This document shows positions 35,191 through 46,145 of a stretch of 64,000 bases of DNA, piece by piece. The stretch is from Hermatobates lingyangjiaoensis (taxonomy: Eukaryota > Arthropoda > Insecta > Hemiptera > Hermatobatidae), in the NCBI GenBank assembly GCA_026182355.1, contig JAPFBL010001617.1, positions 5,191,001-5,255,000 of the forward strand. The letters are read 5' to 3'. The notes beneath the pieces are model-generated. The model did no database searches, had not been told where the DNA came from, and saw only the letters and a program-made list of their open reading frames with translations. Positions within the stretch are counted from its first letter, which is position 1. Every line of letters begins with the position of its first letter. Position numbers and translations under genes: made by a program.

Positions 35191-38100
35191 TTCTTAGTAT
35201 TTAATAAAAACCCATTTTGTTTCCATTTGTCAAAAATCATATATACCAATTCACTCTGAGCAACCTCACATCTTTTTTCTGCATCCTGTACTCTGTTATG
35301 AGGTTTCTCTGAGTGTATATTGAGAAAAAATATATTAGTAATCAGCCAGTTTTACATACTCAATTCAAAGTCAAAGCCGACTGTGAGTATAATTTAAAAA
35401 CTTGTATAAATGGAAGATAGAAATTTTTTTAAATAATAGATAATAAAAAAAATAATAGGAACGAGTACATTCCTCACACTTCAATATTACCCAAAGATAT
35501 TTTGATAAATAAACACAATAATTTACAACTGATAATAAGTTTTGTTTAAGAGTGCAATATATAGATTAATTAGATCATTTTGTGAGACAAATCAATCATA
35601 CCATGGAAAGCAACAGAAAGTTATGTTCATTGGCAGTGATTTTTTACATGTAAGAAATATTATTCCACTTATATGTCATATAAGTCAATAAATTATTTAA
35701 ATTTTTCCATTTAAACATCAAATTTATTTCTGTGAATTCACTCAAAAAAATTCTCTGTCAATGTAAACAACGTAAAAAAAACCTGGAGTGGCCAACACTC
35801 AACTTTACTATAAGTAAACATAGTATCATACTTCTTGAGTATATAATATATAATGTTCTAACAGATAGTGATTGATTCACTTATCAAATATATGCTTACT
35901 TTTGTATATCACATCACTGACGCATATAATATCATTAGCATAACTGCAACAATAATAACATTTTTGAAAAGCGAAAAGGTAGATTTTATTTTACGAAATA
36001 ATTTCTTACAGGAGAACATTACTTTTGTTGCAATAGCCAGTGGATCTCTTACATACTTTACCTGACCTCCTTCTACAATGAATATTTAAGACAAATTTTC
36101 TCATTTAAAACAAATAATGCATCTATTTTTTCTGAAAAATATCAGAAAAATAGAAGGAAATATATTACTTTGAGATCATTTTTAACTTAAGATGTAGGAT
36201 CATTACATTTATTTTTCTTCAAAGAATGTTTTCCATTCTGAATTATGTTTTACATTTTTGGTGCTTTATAGAATTATTATACTGGGAAATTTATAGCTTC
36301 CTAGTATTTAATAAAATTACTTTTCTTTCCCTTTGTCAAAAATCATATATACCAATTTACTCTGAGCAAGTGTTATTATTTCGTGCGTGCTGTACTCTTT
36401 TATAATGTTGCTGTCAATGTATATTGAGAAAAAATATATTAGTAATTAACCAGATTTACATCCTCAAATCAAAGTGAAAGCCAGCTATTCAGTATGATTT
36501 CAAACTTTTATACTTTGGAGCTTCTAATTTTTGAAAATAATAAATATGAACTATTAGACTAAAATAGTTGAAAAACTGGATATTTGTCAACAATCATAAC
36601 TCCTCTTTCTTGAGGAATTATCACATCACATTTCAATATCATAGAAAGATACTACAATTCACACAGATAAAGTAATTATAACTGATATTAAGTTTTGCAC
36701 AAGAGTGCAATATATAGATTTATTAAAGCATCTTGTGAGACAAATCCATCATACCATGGAAGACAAAGGAAATTTATTTATGTTCATTGGCGGTGATTTT
36801 TGTAAATGCAAAAATATTATTCCTCTTATATCTCATATAAGTCAATAAATTATTTAAATTTTTCCATTATAAACATCAAATTATCTCAGTTGATTCGCTC
36901 AAAAAAATTGTAAGTCTATGTAAACAATGTAAAAATATCAAAAATTCGATAAATATAGCAGGTGATCCCTTAGTCTAAGATAAACAAACAGTTATAGCTT
37001 TATTGCTCTTTGTCCTAATTGAAATTTCATAAATCTTTTTTTATAAATTGCTAATTTTGTGTTCCATTTTTGTCAAATTTTCATAATTTTTTAATGAGCC
37101 GTTTAGGGTCAAAAAACATTTTCTGAAAACAGAAACTCTACTGTAACTCCCCTTTTGTGAGTATAATTTTGAAAAAAATATCTCACTCATTTTCCACATA
37201 ATGTTCTATTTTTAGACATAATTTCATTTTGATCCGTCAAACGGTATGGCTTGTATCGCTCTCACAAGCTTTGAGATTGAATTATAAGTCAAAATTTTTA
37301 TATTTTATTGAAAAAAAATATTTTCTGTTGTTTTAAAATTCTGAATATATTTTTCCTTTATTCCATTAGTAACCTCAAAGATAATGCAAAAATGTCAAAA
37401 CTTTAGAGTTAGCAGTATTAGGAGAAAAAAATATTATCTAAAAACCGGTTTTTGGCAAAAAAAGTGACTTTCCCGTCATGCATAATTTTTCCCAAACAGT
37501 GGGGATCATCTACACTATGGGGTCCATTTTCTTGTAAAATATCACGATAGCGTGGTAACAAGCAATGCTAACATACTCACCCACCCACCCATCCATACAC
37601 ACACAGTTATCATCGCAAAAACATCGTAAAACGACTTTTGGGACCTCAAAACATATAATTTCGTCAAAATCTCGAGATCGGATTTTTTCACGATCAACAT
37701 GTAACTAACTTTTCTTATAACAAAGTAATAAATTTTTCAAGTATTGCAGGTGATCACTTAGTCTAGGATAAACAATCAGTTTTTGTAGCTTTATTGCTCT
37801 TTCCCATAATTGAAATTTCCTGAGTTTTTTTATAAAATGGTAATTTTTTTTTTATTTTTTCCTTATTTCCTTTTTTTATTTTTAGGGTTTTTTAATGAAC
37901 CATTTAGCGTCAACAAAAATTGTCTGAAAAAATAAAATGTTCTGTAACACTGTTTTGGTGAATGGAACTTTAAAAAAATTATCTCAATTCTTTTTCCTTA
38001 GAATTTTCTACTTTTGCCTATAGTTTCATTTTGACACTTTATACGGTATTGCTTGTATCGCTCTGACAAACTTTCACACTGAATATAAGCCAACGTTTTT

Positions 38101-38530
38101 ACATTTTATTGAAAAAAAATATTTCCTGTGCTTTTAAAAAATTGAATATATTTTTCATTTATTTCATTTGTAACCACAAAGATAATGCCAAATTTTCAAA
38201 ACTCTAGAATTAGTAGTTTATGAAAAAAAAAATTTAGTCTAAAAACAGGTTGTTGGCAAAAAAAGTGACTTCCGTCATCCATAATTGCTCCCAAACAATA
38301 GGGCTCGTCTACACTATTTTGTGTAAAATATCAACTTGATCTATCAAAGATTCTGGACCGCAGCGTGGTAACAATATTTGTATACATATTCACTCACCCA
38401 CCCATACACACACAGACATCATCTAAAAAAACTTCATAAAATGACTTCTGAGACCTCAAAACATATAATTCCGTCAAAATCTCTAGATCGAATTTTTTAC
38501 GATCACTCTTTACTTATAAGTAAAGTAAAA
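35190..38530 (-). repeat. Family B repeat (outer copy) interrupted by another family B copy
   Basis: The left part (35190-35779) follows the family B body from 'tatttaataaaaacc' up to the word 'aatgtaaacaacgtaaa'. After the inner copy, the sequence resumes at about 37728 with 'ttcaag', then 'tattgcaggtgatcac' and 'cagtttttgtagctttatt'. This is the next part of the body in uninterrupted copies (25316-25390). It runs to a terminal hairpin near 38505-38525. Its first few hundred bases are missing at the family A junction. Confidence 0.8.
35780..37727 (-). repeat. Family B repeat, inner nested copy
   Basis: It starts with ACCTGGAGTGGCCAACACTC and ends in a decayed terminal hairpin ('cttttcttataacaaag'). 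It sits inside another copy of the same family. The interrupted body word on each side fixes the element ends to within about 10 bp. Any target duplication is short and A-rich (GTAA/AAAA type) and cannot be resolved by eye. Confidence 0.8.
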
Positions 38531-39880
38531 AGTAAAAATCGGTTCTTCAATTCTTCTCTTTATGACTATAACAACAAGCATCTGTACATTTATTACAGTT
38601 TCATTAATAAAAGTAAAAAGAACTACTTATGTACAAGAACTAGTGTACATTACACACTAGTAAGATATATATACTTTTTTGTATATACAAGAAAGACTGT
38701 CATCAGTCAGTTTATAGTATCTGTGAAATCCTTAACCAGACTTCAGTAACTGCATTCATCTAAACAATTGTTTGATGTGTATTTTTTGGGTCCCTATAAT
38801 TCACTACATAGCTGCTGTCCCTGAAGGACCATTAATATTAGTATTAATTACATAGGAGGACCACTTACAAAGTATATTCTACAGATAGCAAACAAACAAA
38901 AGCAAACATATAAACTATTTGTTCTAAAAGAGTGATTGGCTGGTGCATAATGAAGGCGGTGAAAGCGACCAGTTTGACGGCAGCAGTTGAAAGGGCAGGC
39001 ATGGTGGAATATGAGTTGGTGTGGTGGCCACTGGGAGCTGCCTTCCCAAGTCCACTCACGTCCCACCCCTCGCACTACTCCACCCATAGCGAATGCTTAA
39101 AATTTCATGAAAATCCACTTTACCTAACCGTCTTCTACCTTTCTATAAACCATCCATTCCTTATCAAAAATGTAGTAAAACGATTTGTTTTCACTTCAAT
39201 TGGAATCAGCGTTCCAATGTTTAACCTGTACTTTTACAAATTTCAAATAAACTAACCGCACGATAAAACTAATAAATTAGAAATATCTGTTAATTAAAAA
39301 TATTAGCTATAATAGAACTTTTTAATTCAGCTCTTTATTTTATTTTTGCTCTACTGTTTTTCTTAAAAAATAACATAACCTACAATACCATATGAAAATA
39401 TGTTTGTTACTGCAAAAACTGAAAACTACTTTACTATATTTTAATAAACAGTACCATTTAAAGGTAGAAATATGGCATTTATAATAACAATTTTATTTTA
39501 ATAAATACCATAATGTTGGTATCATAAAACATAAAACACCTTTAGTTTTAAACCTTCTTAATCCGAGATTTAAAGAGTATTACAAAAATGTCCTCTGATA
39601 TTTGACAGTAAATACTTGTGTAAATAATTCGTTTATTCTTTTGATATATCCTAGAATTTTACTATTAAACTTAACTGTAAATCACAAAAATTGTGTACTT
39701 ATTTGATTTGTAACTCTGATTAAAACTATTCCACCACAGATGCTTACCACACTTCAGAGCACTGACTCCACCCAAAAATACTTCCATTCAATTTATGTTT
39801 CCTGACTGAAATAACATCAGTAACACAATATCCTTTAATAATATCAACTGTTTATAAACCTTTACATATCTCGCTCCATG
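38531..39880. other. No recognised gene; GC-richer island at 38930-39095
   Basis: Frames on both strands are open across the GC-richer island (107 codons plus, 79 minus) without recognisable motifs. The rest is AT-rich. Confidence 0.4.
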
Positions 39881-39884
39881 TAAA

Positions 39885-41800
39885 TAAACTTCAGCTATTA
39901 TTCAATTCAGGTAATCCTTTCATTACAGAAAGAGACCTGAATGCTAAAAATGCATTATGGAGTTACACCTCTGACAGTGTCTCTGGTTGTATTCTCCTAT
40001 CCTATTTTCCAAACACTATTGCCATCATCAATGTTCATGTCGCTTAATTCACAACTCTAAATCTGTTTTTGCTAGGCTCGATTTGATGGAGCTTAGTTAC
40101 GTTTTCCTGTCGTGTAACGTAAATCATGTAATCACTTCTGAGGTTTTATTGCACGCCGTTCAGCACATCATCCTGTACTGGTTTCTATGTATAACTTTTA
40201 GATTAACTGACATATTCTTAAAAACTCCGATAAGTCCAACTGTAACTGGTTCCCGAATATACGAGTATGTAGCTTCCAATGATATCCCTTAAACCTACGA
40301 CATAAACTCAAAATCCATATTCATGCCCATCCATCACTTCACAACTAAAACAATCCTACTCCCAATTGTATAAAGTCACTATCATATGGTCTAATTTAAT
40401 CAAAAGACATATAAGATAATATTAAATAACAGAACAGGTTAAGAACACATTTTCGAAAGTTTCATATCCCAGTGTTGATCGATGATGAACAAAGCACAAT
40501 GGGAAATACGAGTACTAGTAATCAACAGCAATCAGTAAATTCTAAGTAATGATGGGGAACGAGATGACCCGTGGGAAGCTGGAGGATTGTTCAATGCCTG
40601 AAATATCCCTCCAGGCAATGGGAGTGTGACACTTTTATTGCAGTAGGGCAACCACTGTCTAATGAATGACAACTCCAAGCTAAAATAGCTGTTTCATTAC
40701 CTCCAAAATTTCTAGAAAACCCATTCTCTTCCAGAAATTCCAATATCATTAATTACTACCTCTAAGCAGCCTAGTAAACATCAAATATTTTTCTTCAGGA
40801 TTCAAACAAGTCATTATAACCCAAACCTTATAATTAAAAGTGCTCCCTGTCCTGACGACATTGTTAATAAATTAATATCAAACCTGCCTCAAGAAACCCT
40901 TCCTGTCTTATTAACTTTATACTACTACCATATTGCGAAACTAGCGAAACAATAATGATGCTGACGCCGATCAAATCTGGTCATCAACTCGATTACTACA
41001 AACTGATTAGTCTCCTTCACTTTCTAGGAAAGATCAATCAAAAGTTGATGCTGCTAAATGTAAAATCGAATCCATCCTAACAACCTTCTAACACGATCAG
41101 TTTGGCTCCCGTGCAGAACATTGAACAATACTTCAGCTTCGAAGGCTAATTAACCTTGAAAACTTAAAACTCTCAAAAGTCAAGGGTACTTTTTGCGGCA
41201 AGATTCTTGCTATGTTCCTGGATTTCGAGAAGACTTTTGACTCAGTCTGGCATAAGGGCTTTCTTCCCAAGCTTTCGGCCTTTAACATACCTTACCTTTT
41301 TGACTTATTCATACTGTTTAGTCATTCCTATCGTACCATCAGTTCTTTTTTTTTCTGACCATAACACACACTCTACAACAGAAAACTAGTTGTGTTGAAA
41401 GTACTGTTCTTGTAGCCGAATATATTGCAGCAGCATTTATGTGGATTAACTTAAGTTGCTCACTCATGAGGCTGCAGAGTTACATAGACAATCTAACCAG
41501 TTGGGTTTTACACGTGTGCCTACAGGTCGACGTTAAAGGTCAGTTAAAAGAAAATACCTTAAATTCTGTAAATGTACTTCTCATGTCTTCTTTTGAATTT
41601 CCATTGATCAAGATGTCCGTTATCAAGGAGTTATTGTAGATAGCAGATCAACCTTCAACAAATACTATGCAAGTAATTGCAACTGATATCTTATCTTTAA
41701 ATCGAAAGATACTCCACAAATAATCAAACAGTCCGTCTATAACTAGGACTGATTATAGATTCTTCCTGATCCGTCACAAAACTAGGTTTCGAACGAACGC
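39885..41800 (+). pseudogene. Decayed jockey-like non-LTR retrotransposon (endonuclease and RT)
   Basis: Pieces appear in the correct order but in changing frames. An APE-type endonuclease segment at about 39915-39970 (ERDLNAKNALWSYTSD) corresponds to the GDFNAKH-W motif. Its C-terminal part reaches about 40310. The RT N-terminal region has CPDDIVNKLISNLPQETL at about 40845-40910 and YYKLISLLHFLGKINQKL at about 41000. The RT A-box region has FLDFEKTFDSVWHKGF at about 41215-41265. A later block, RYQGVIVDSRSTFNKY, lies at about 41610-41660. Stops and frameshifts are abundant, so no protein can be made. This is the jockey/LINE arrangement that inserts by target-primed reverse transcription. Confidence 0.8.
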
Positions 41801-41888
41801 AGAATTAAATGACGATTTTCTATAATAAGGCAACAATCAAACACGTTATGTAAGACCAAAAAAAACGCAAAACTTTGAATTAAACATC

Positions 41889-42915
41889 ATGAACAAATCT
41901 CTCTCATATATAACAGATGGAAAAAAGTGGAAAAGGTTAATTGATACTGGATCGGAAAATAACTATGTTAACCCAAAAATGGTAAGCCCAAACAATTCCG
42001 GATATAAAGAAAATTTCAAAGTTACAACCCCCGCTGGAACTAAAGAAGGTACCAAATACATTATAATAAATACATCGAAAATTTTTAAAAAACCTTCACT
42101 AATGAAAGTATATATGTGTGACTTTTCAAATAAATATGACATATTACCAGGCGATAAATCAATAAAAGAACATAATATAAAAATCAGTTTTGAAAACAAT
42201 TATTTAGAATCTAATTTAGCAAAAATTCCAATTGAATCTAAGATTAATATCCCCTTACATACTGGTTTCAGTTTTATAAAGTTTCCTATTGAAAGAAATA
42301 GAAAAGAAATTATGATAAAAGGAAAAGTTAAAGGAAATGATAGAATCCTTGAAAGCCTCTATTCAGTAAAAAACAAAAAAACTAAGGTTGCTATAGAAAA
42401 TCAGGAATGTATGACAATCACTCCGAAACCTATGGAAGTAGACGAAAATTTTGAAAATCCTAAAATTAGAAACTTTAATAAGGACATAAGTCTAAACGAA
42501 ATAAAACAACAAATACCCGAACTATTGAGAACGGATCATATGAATACGGAAGAAAAGACCAAAATAATTTCATTAATCCAGTCTTACCCAGAAATAATCA
42601 AACGAGATATAGACCTTCTAACGTCAACAAATGTGTTAAAACATAAGATTAGAACAACAGACGATAACCCTGTATATTCAAGGAATTATAGATATCCTCA
42701 TCACTTTAAGAAGGACGTAGAAATTGAAATATTACTTCAAAATAAAATCATCCCACCTTCTAATTCACCATTTGACAGTCCTATATGGGTAGTACCAAAG
42801 AAGCCAGACGCATCTGGAAAACGACGAATTAGAATGGTAATTGATTATCGTAAATGAAATGAAAAGACAATAGATGACAAGTTTCCACTTCCAAACATAG
42901 AAGACATTCGGCAAA
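41889..42915 (+). pseudogene. Errantivirus-like pol: protease and start of RT
   Basis: The open frame of 322 codons starts at ATG 41889. An aspartic protease active site (IDTGS) lies at about residues 18-22. A linker follows, then the N-terminus of an RT with YPHHFKKDVEIE and SPFDSPIWVVPKK, and the frame reaches DYRK at the end. A TGA at 42855-42857 interrupts the RT, and the frame then continues to about 42915. Gag, which normally precedes the protease, is missing, so the ATG is internal to an ancestral polyprotein. The frame length shows modest decay compared with the downstream parts. Confidence 0.8.
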
Positions 42916-43123
42916 ATAGGGAGAGCCACATATTTTAGCGCTTTAGACCTAGCTTCAGGATTTTACCAAATCGAAATGGAGGAAGATTCCGTATCTAAAA
43001 CGGCCTTTAGCACCGAGAAAGGACACTTCGAGTTTTTACGTATGCCTTTTGGATTAAAAAACTTCCCACCGATATTCCAGAGAGCCATGAACATATTGTT
43101 TTCTAACCTACCCATATTATAGT
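42916..43123 (+). pseudogene. Errantivirus-like RT, palm region
   Basis: The frame shifts by one at about 42916. This segment carries the RT A-motif ([13 protein letters not shown]; first catalytic Asp at about 42946) and the B region (LRMPFGLKN). It ends near 43115, where another shift joins the C-motif frame. No stop interrupts it internally before the shift. It is part of the RNA-dependent DNA polymerase that copies the element. Confidence 0.8.
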
Positions 43124-43731
43124 ATGGATGACATTATAATTTTTTCATACAATCTAACAGAACATATAAAACACATAAAATCGATCCTTGAAATATTAAA
43201 AAATCACAATTTAAAGATACAATTGAATAAGACAGAATTCATCAAACAGGAGTTACTATTTTTAGGACACATTATTTCAAAAGAAGGCATAAAGCCGAAC
43301 CCATCAAAATTAGAAGCTGTCAGAAAGTTCCCTATTCCCGAAACACCAAAACAGATTAAGCAATTTTTAGGACTTACAGGATATTATCGGAAGATGATAC
43401 CTGATTACGCTAAAATAGCCAAACATTTGACTGCAATGTTACGAACTGACTCACGTATAGATATCACAGACTTTGAATACGTTCAATCTTTTGAGACACT
43501 AAAATCTTTATTATAAAACGAACTAATTTTACAATTACCTGACTTCAATAAACAATTTACACTAACGACAGATGCCTCAAACTTTGCAGTTGGTGCTGTA
43601 CTATCACAGACATTTAATGGAAAAGACTTACCGATTTCATACGCTTCCCGAACTCTTAACAGACATGAAGACAAATTAAGTACAATTGAAAAAGAATTAT
43701 TAGCTATCATATTGGCTAACTATTTCCAATA
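43124..43731 (+). pseudogene. Errantivirus-like RT C-motif, thumb and RNase H start
   Basis: It begins at the C-motif (MDDI, two catalytic Asp), in the third frame used by this gene. It runs through LFLGHIISKEGI and FLGLTGYYRKMI to a TAA at 43514-43516. The same frame continues into RNase H with [15 protein letters not shown] and [10 protein letters not shown], then stops at about 43731. The two RNase H motifs contain the expected Asp and Glu. The stop and the shift that follows break the protein. Confidence 0.8.
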
Positions 43732-43737
43732 GAGCAT

Positions 43738-44153
43738 GTAACTATTTCCGACCATATGGCAAGAAAACACTTATTAATTCAGATCACCGACCCTTACAAT
43801 ATCTTCATAATATGAAAAATCCGAACGCCAAAATATTAAGGTGGAAATGTCAATTAGCAGACTATGATTTAGAAATTAAATATATCAAAGCTAAAGCTAA
43901 CGTGGCAGATGCCCTTTCCCGACTTACTCATGACTTAAACTTAACAGAATCAATTATTGAAACTAACCCGACTACAAATATACAATCCCCGACTCAAGTT
44001 GACACTGACGAACAAAACAAAGATGAAAGTGAAAGCTTCATTACACAACAATCACAAGAAAGCTCACAAGACAAAATATTTATTGTTGATGACCCAAATA
44101 AAATAATTAACGTAGAAAATAATCAAATAATAATTAAAAGAGGAAAAGCTTAA
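43738..44153 (+). pseudogene. Errantivirus-like RNase H end and connection domain
   Basis: This is in a different frame from the preceding part. It contains a DHRPL-type word near 43783 and continues through RWKCQLADYDLEIKYI to VADALSRL, the classical end of the Ty3/gypsy RNase H region (VADALSR). After this comes a hydrophilic Gln/Glu/Asp-rich tail ending at a TAA at 44151-44153. The tail probably corresponds to the linker before integrase. Confidence 0.8.
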
Positions 44154-44394
44154 GATAGTCAAATAAAAAAAATGCATTCAAACAAAAAAAGATACGTCTT
44201 TTACACAGATTATCCTGCTTCTAATGATTAGAAAAATCTATGTTTAGAATACCTCCAACCTAACACTACCTAAGGAGTGTATTGTTCGGACAAAAACATC
44301 AAAAATCATGAATAAAATATTCACTAAATTTCAAAAGATTATTGAAAATAATTTCCAAACAATTAAAATAAAAAGATATTTTAAAATAGTAGAT

Positions 44395-44612
44395 GATATC
44401 GAAAACTTAGATTTACAAAAGGAAAAAGTAGTGAAACAACACAACGGTCACACTTGTCACTGAGGAATCAATGATGTTTATTTTAACCTTAGAAAAACCT
44501 ATTATGGCCTCAAATGTTGACACATATTCCGAATACATTAATAATGAGATACTTGCAAAAAAATTAAGTATGATAGGAATCCTCCAAAACAACAATTTCA
44601 AGTTACACCAAC
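44395..44612 (+). pseudogene. Integrase zinc-binding (HHCC) remnant
   Basis: The segment reads HNGHTCH near 44440, then a YFNLRKTYY-like word and a KYDRNPPK-like word near 44570. These correspond to the region around the HHCC zinc-binding fold of Ty3/gypsy integrases. Several frameshifts and stops interrupt it, and not all four ligands can be identified. It is followed by a low-complexity GTAATGTAATGTAAATG patch (about 44625-44662) where the first part of the integrase core, with its first catalytic Asp, should be. Confidence 0.55.
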
Positions 44613-44705
44613 ACCGTAACGTGTAATGTAATGTAAATGTAATTTTAATGTAATGTAAAGAGGCATATTATATTATAACAATATAAAAATATTCACAATG
44701 ATCAA

Positions 44706-44924
44706 TTGTTTTTCAAAACTATATGGTTATATACCACAAAATACAACTGTCAGGAAATAATTAAATGCCTTAGAAATTATTTTTGCAATTTTCCTATCCC
44801 CGACGTTGTACAAAGTGATAATTGTCTAGAATTCCTAAACAAAGGCCTAGAAAACTTCTTATCTTATCATAATGTTGAAATTCATTATACTACACCAAAT
44901 CATTCAAACTCAAATGGTCTAATT
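44706..44924 (+). pseudogene. Integrase core, part before the hAT insertion
   Basis: The open frame carries DVVQSDN with the second catalytic Asp, then EFLNKGLENFL and HYTTPNHSNSNG, the usual lead-in to the catalytic Glu helix. The frame is then cut by the hAT element at 44925. The first catalytic Asp is missing because the upstream part has been lost. The insertion duplicates the 8 bp at 44917-44924. Confidence 0.8.
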
Positions 44925-45552
44925 CAGGGGTCTCCAAAGTACGGCCCGCGGGCCGAATCCGGCCCGCCGAGGGTTTTAATCCGGCCCGCCGAGCTCTCCT
45001 TCAATTGGAGACTTACCGTCTGAGTTACAAATGGAAGTTATGATTTGCAATCCAATGACATCCTGAAGGACAAATATAAAGAAGGAAATTTAACTGAATT
45101 CCACAAATGCCTTCCATCTGACCAATTTGTTTATTTAAGGAAGTTTGCCTGTGAATTCATTTCAGTTTTTGGCACTACATATTTGTGTGAGAAGACTTTT
45201 TCAAAGATGAAATACAGAAAATCCTGCTACAGATCACAGTTGTCTGATGAACATTTGAATGCTTTGCTTGTTATTGAAACCACTCGTTTTGAACCTCAGT
45301 TGGACAAAATTTTGTCAGAAATGAAACAATTTCATATTTCCCCAATTGATCGAAATTAAAAAACATGTTAATTGTTGCTGATATTATATGCATTGTAATT
45401 ATGTACTGAATAAATAACATTTTTTAATTATTAATTCACTGTTTATTTACATTGCATGTATTTTGGTAAAATAAATAATTTAGAACCTTGGCCCGCGAAG
45501 CTTTAAAAATTCAGCAATGTGGCCCTCCGCTGGAAAACTTTGGAGACCCCTG
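44925..45552 (+). mobile_element. hAT element, internally deleted, inserted in integrase
   Basis: The terminal inverted repeats are perfect over 16 bp: CAGGGGTCTCCAAAGT at 44925-44940 and its complement at 45537-45552. The 8-bp target duplication GTCTAATT is exact (44917-44924 and 45553-45560). 8-bp duplications and CAGNGG-type ends mark the hAT superfamily; a Charlie-like group is likely. The subterminal sequence is GC-rich (repeated CGGCCCGCC words), unlike the AT-rich host. Only the 3' end of a transposase gene remains inside, so the element is non-autonomous. Confidence 0.95.
45024..45359 (+). pseudogene. C-terminal part of a hAT transposase
   Basis: An open frame of about 111 codons follows an in-frame stop at 45021. 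It contains SVFGTTYLCEKTFSKMKY and SDEHLNALLVIETT, which is the hAT C-terminal dimerisation region of transposases like those behind GTF2IRD2, ZBED5 and FAM200-type genes. The DNA-binding and catalytic parts are missing. A polyadenylation-like AATAAA lies at about 45409, so the gene's natural 3' end is kept. The frame is intact, suggesting the deletion and insertion are younger than the errantivirus decay. It cannot act as a transposase alone. Confidence 0.85.
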
Positions 45553-46142
45553 GTCTAATTAATCGCGCACACAATACCTTAATCGAACTTATGAACTTCA
45601 TCACTGTCGAAAAATCCCCAGATAAATTACCTTTGAGTGAAATTTTTGAACTTGCTATCATTGCATTCAATAATACCCCTAACAAAACAGTAGGACTTAC
45701 TCCAAATGAAATAACATTTGGGAAAACAAACAAAGAAACAACAGATGTTCTTCTAACAGCACAAATTGAAAAATTTCATAATGATAAATGAATTATAAAT
45801 AATTCTATTCAAAAGTTAAATGATCTAGAAAAGTATGAAAGAACTAAGAGCTTAAATGAACGCAGGGAAATAATAACCATCCCTGATGGAAAAATATACG
45901 TGAAAACTAACACTAAGTCAAAAAACACACCCAAATATAGAGTAACTACATATGGTAAAAATAAAAACCGCATATTAACGAAAAATAAACTTACGAAAGT
46001 ACATCCAAGTCAAATTAAGAGACCTCATAAATATGAAAAAAATAATAATTCTAATTCTGTCCCCATACAGGTAAGCAGAGATGAAGCTCATACTGATGGC
46101 AACCCTTACTATGCTCAAGCTGTCACAAGCTTACAAACTGAC
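45553..46142 (+). pseudogene. Integrase core end and C-terminal domain after the hAT
   Basis: Coding resumes at the target duplication, with RAHNTLIELM and LAIIAFNNTPNKTVGLTP, the standard end of the integrase core. Where the family has the catalytic Glu (pattern V-E-R-x-H), this copy reads I-N-R-x-H, so Asn replaces Glu. A TGA at 45789-45791 interrupts the frame. A basic C-terminal region follows (KVHPSQIKRPH) to a stop at 46143. A pyrimidine-CAG at about 46055-46070 could be the splice acceptor that errantiviruses use for env. Confidence 0.75.
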
Positions 46143-46145
46143 TGA

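Noticed and set aside
38378..38749. 123-codon frame at the end of family B
   Set aside because: It crosses the element boundary and antisense repeat sequence, and other copies do not preserve it.
44413..44601. Minus-strand frame over the integrase zinc region
   Set aside because: It is a shadow of the broken plus-strand integrase.
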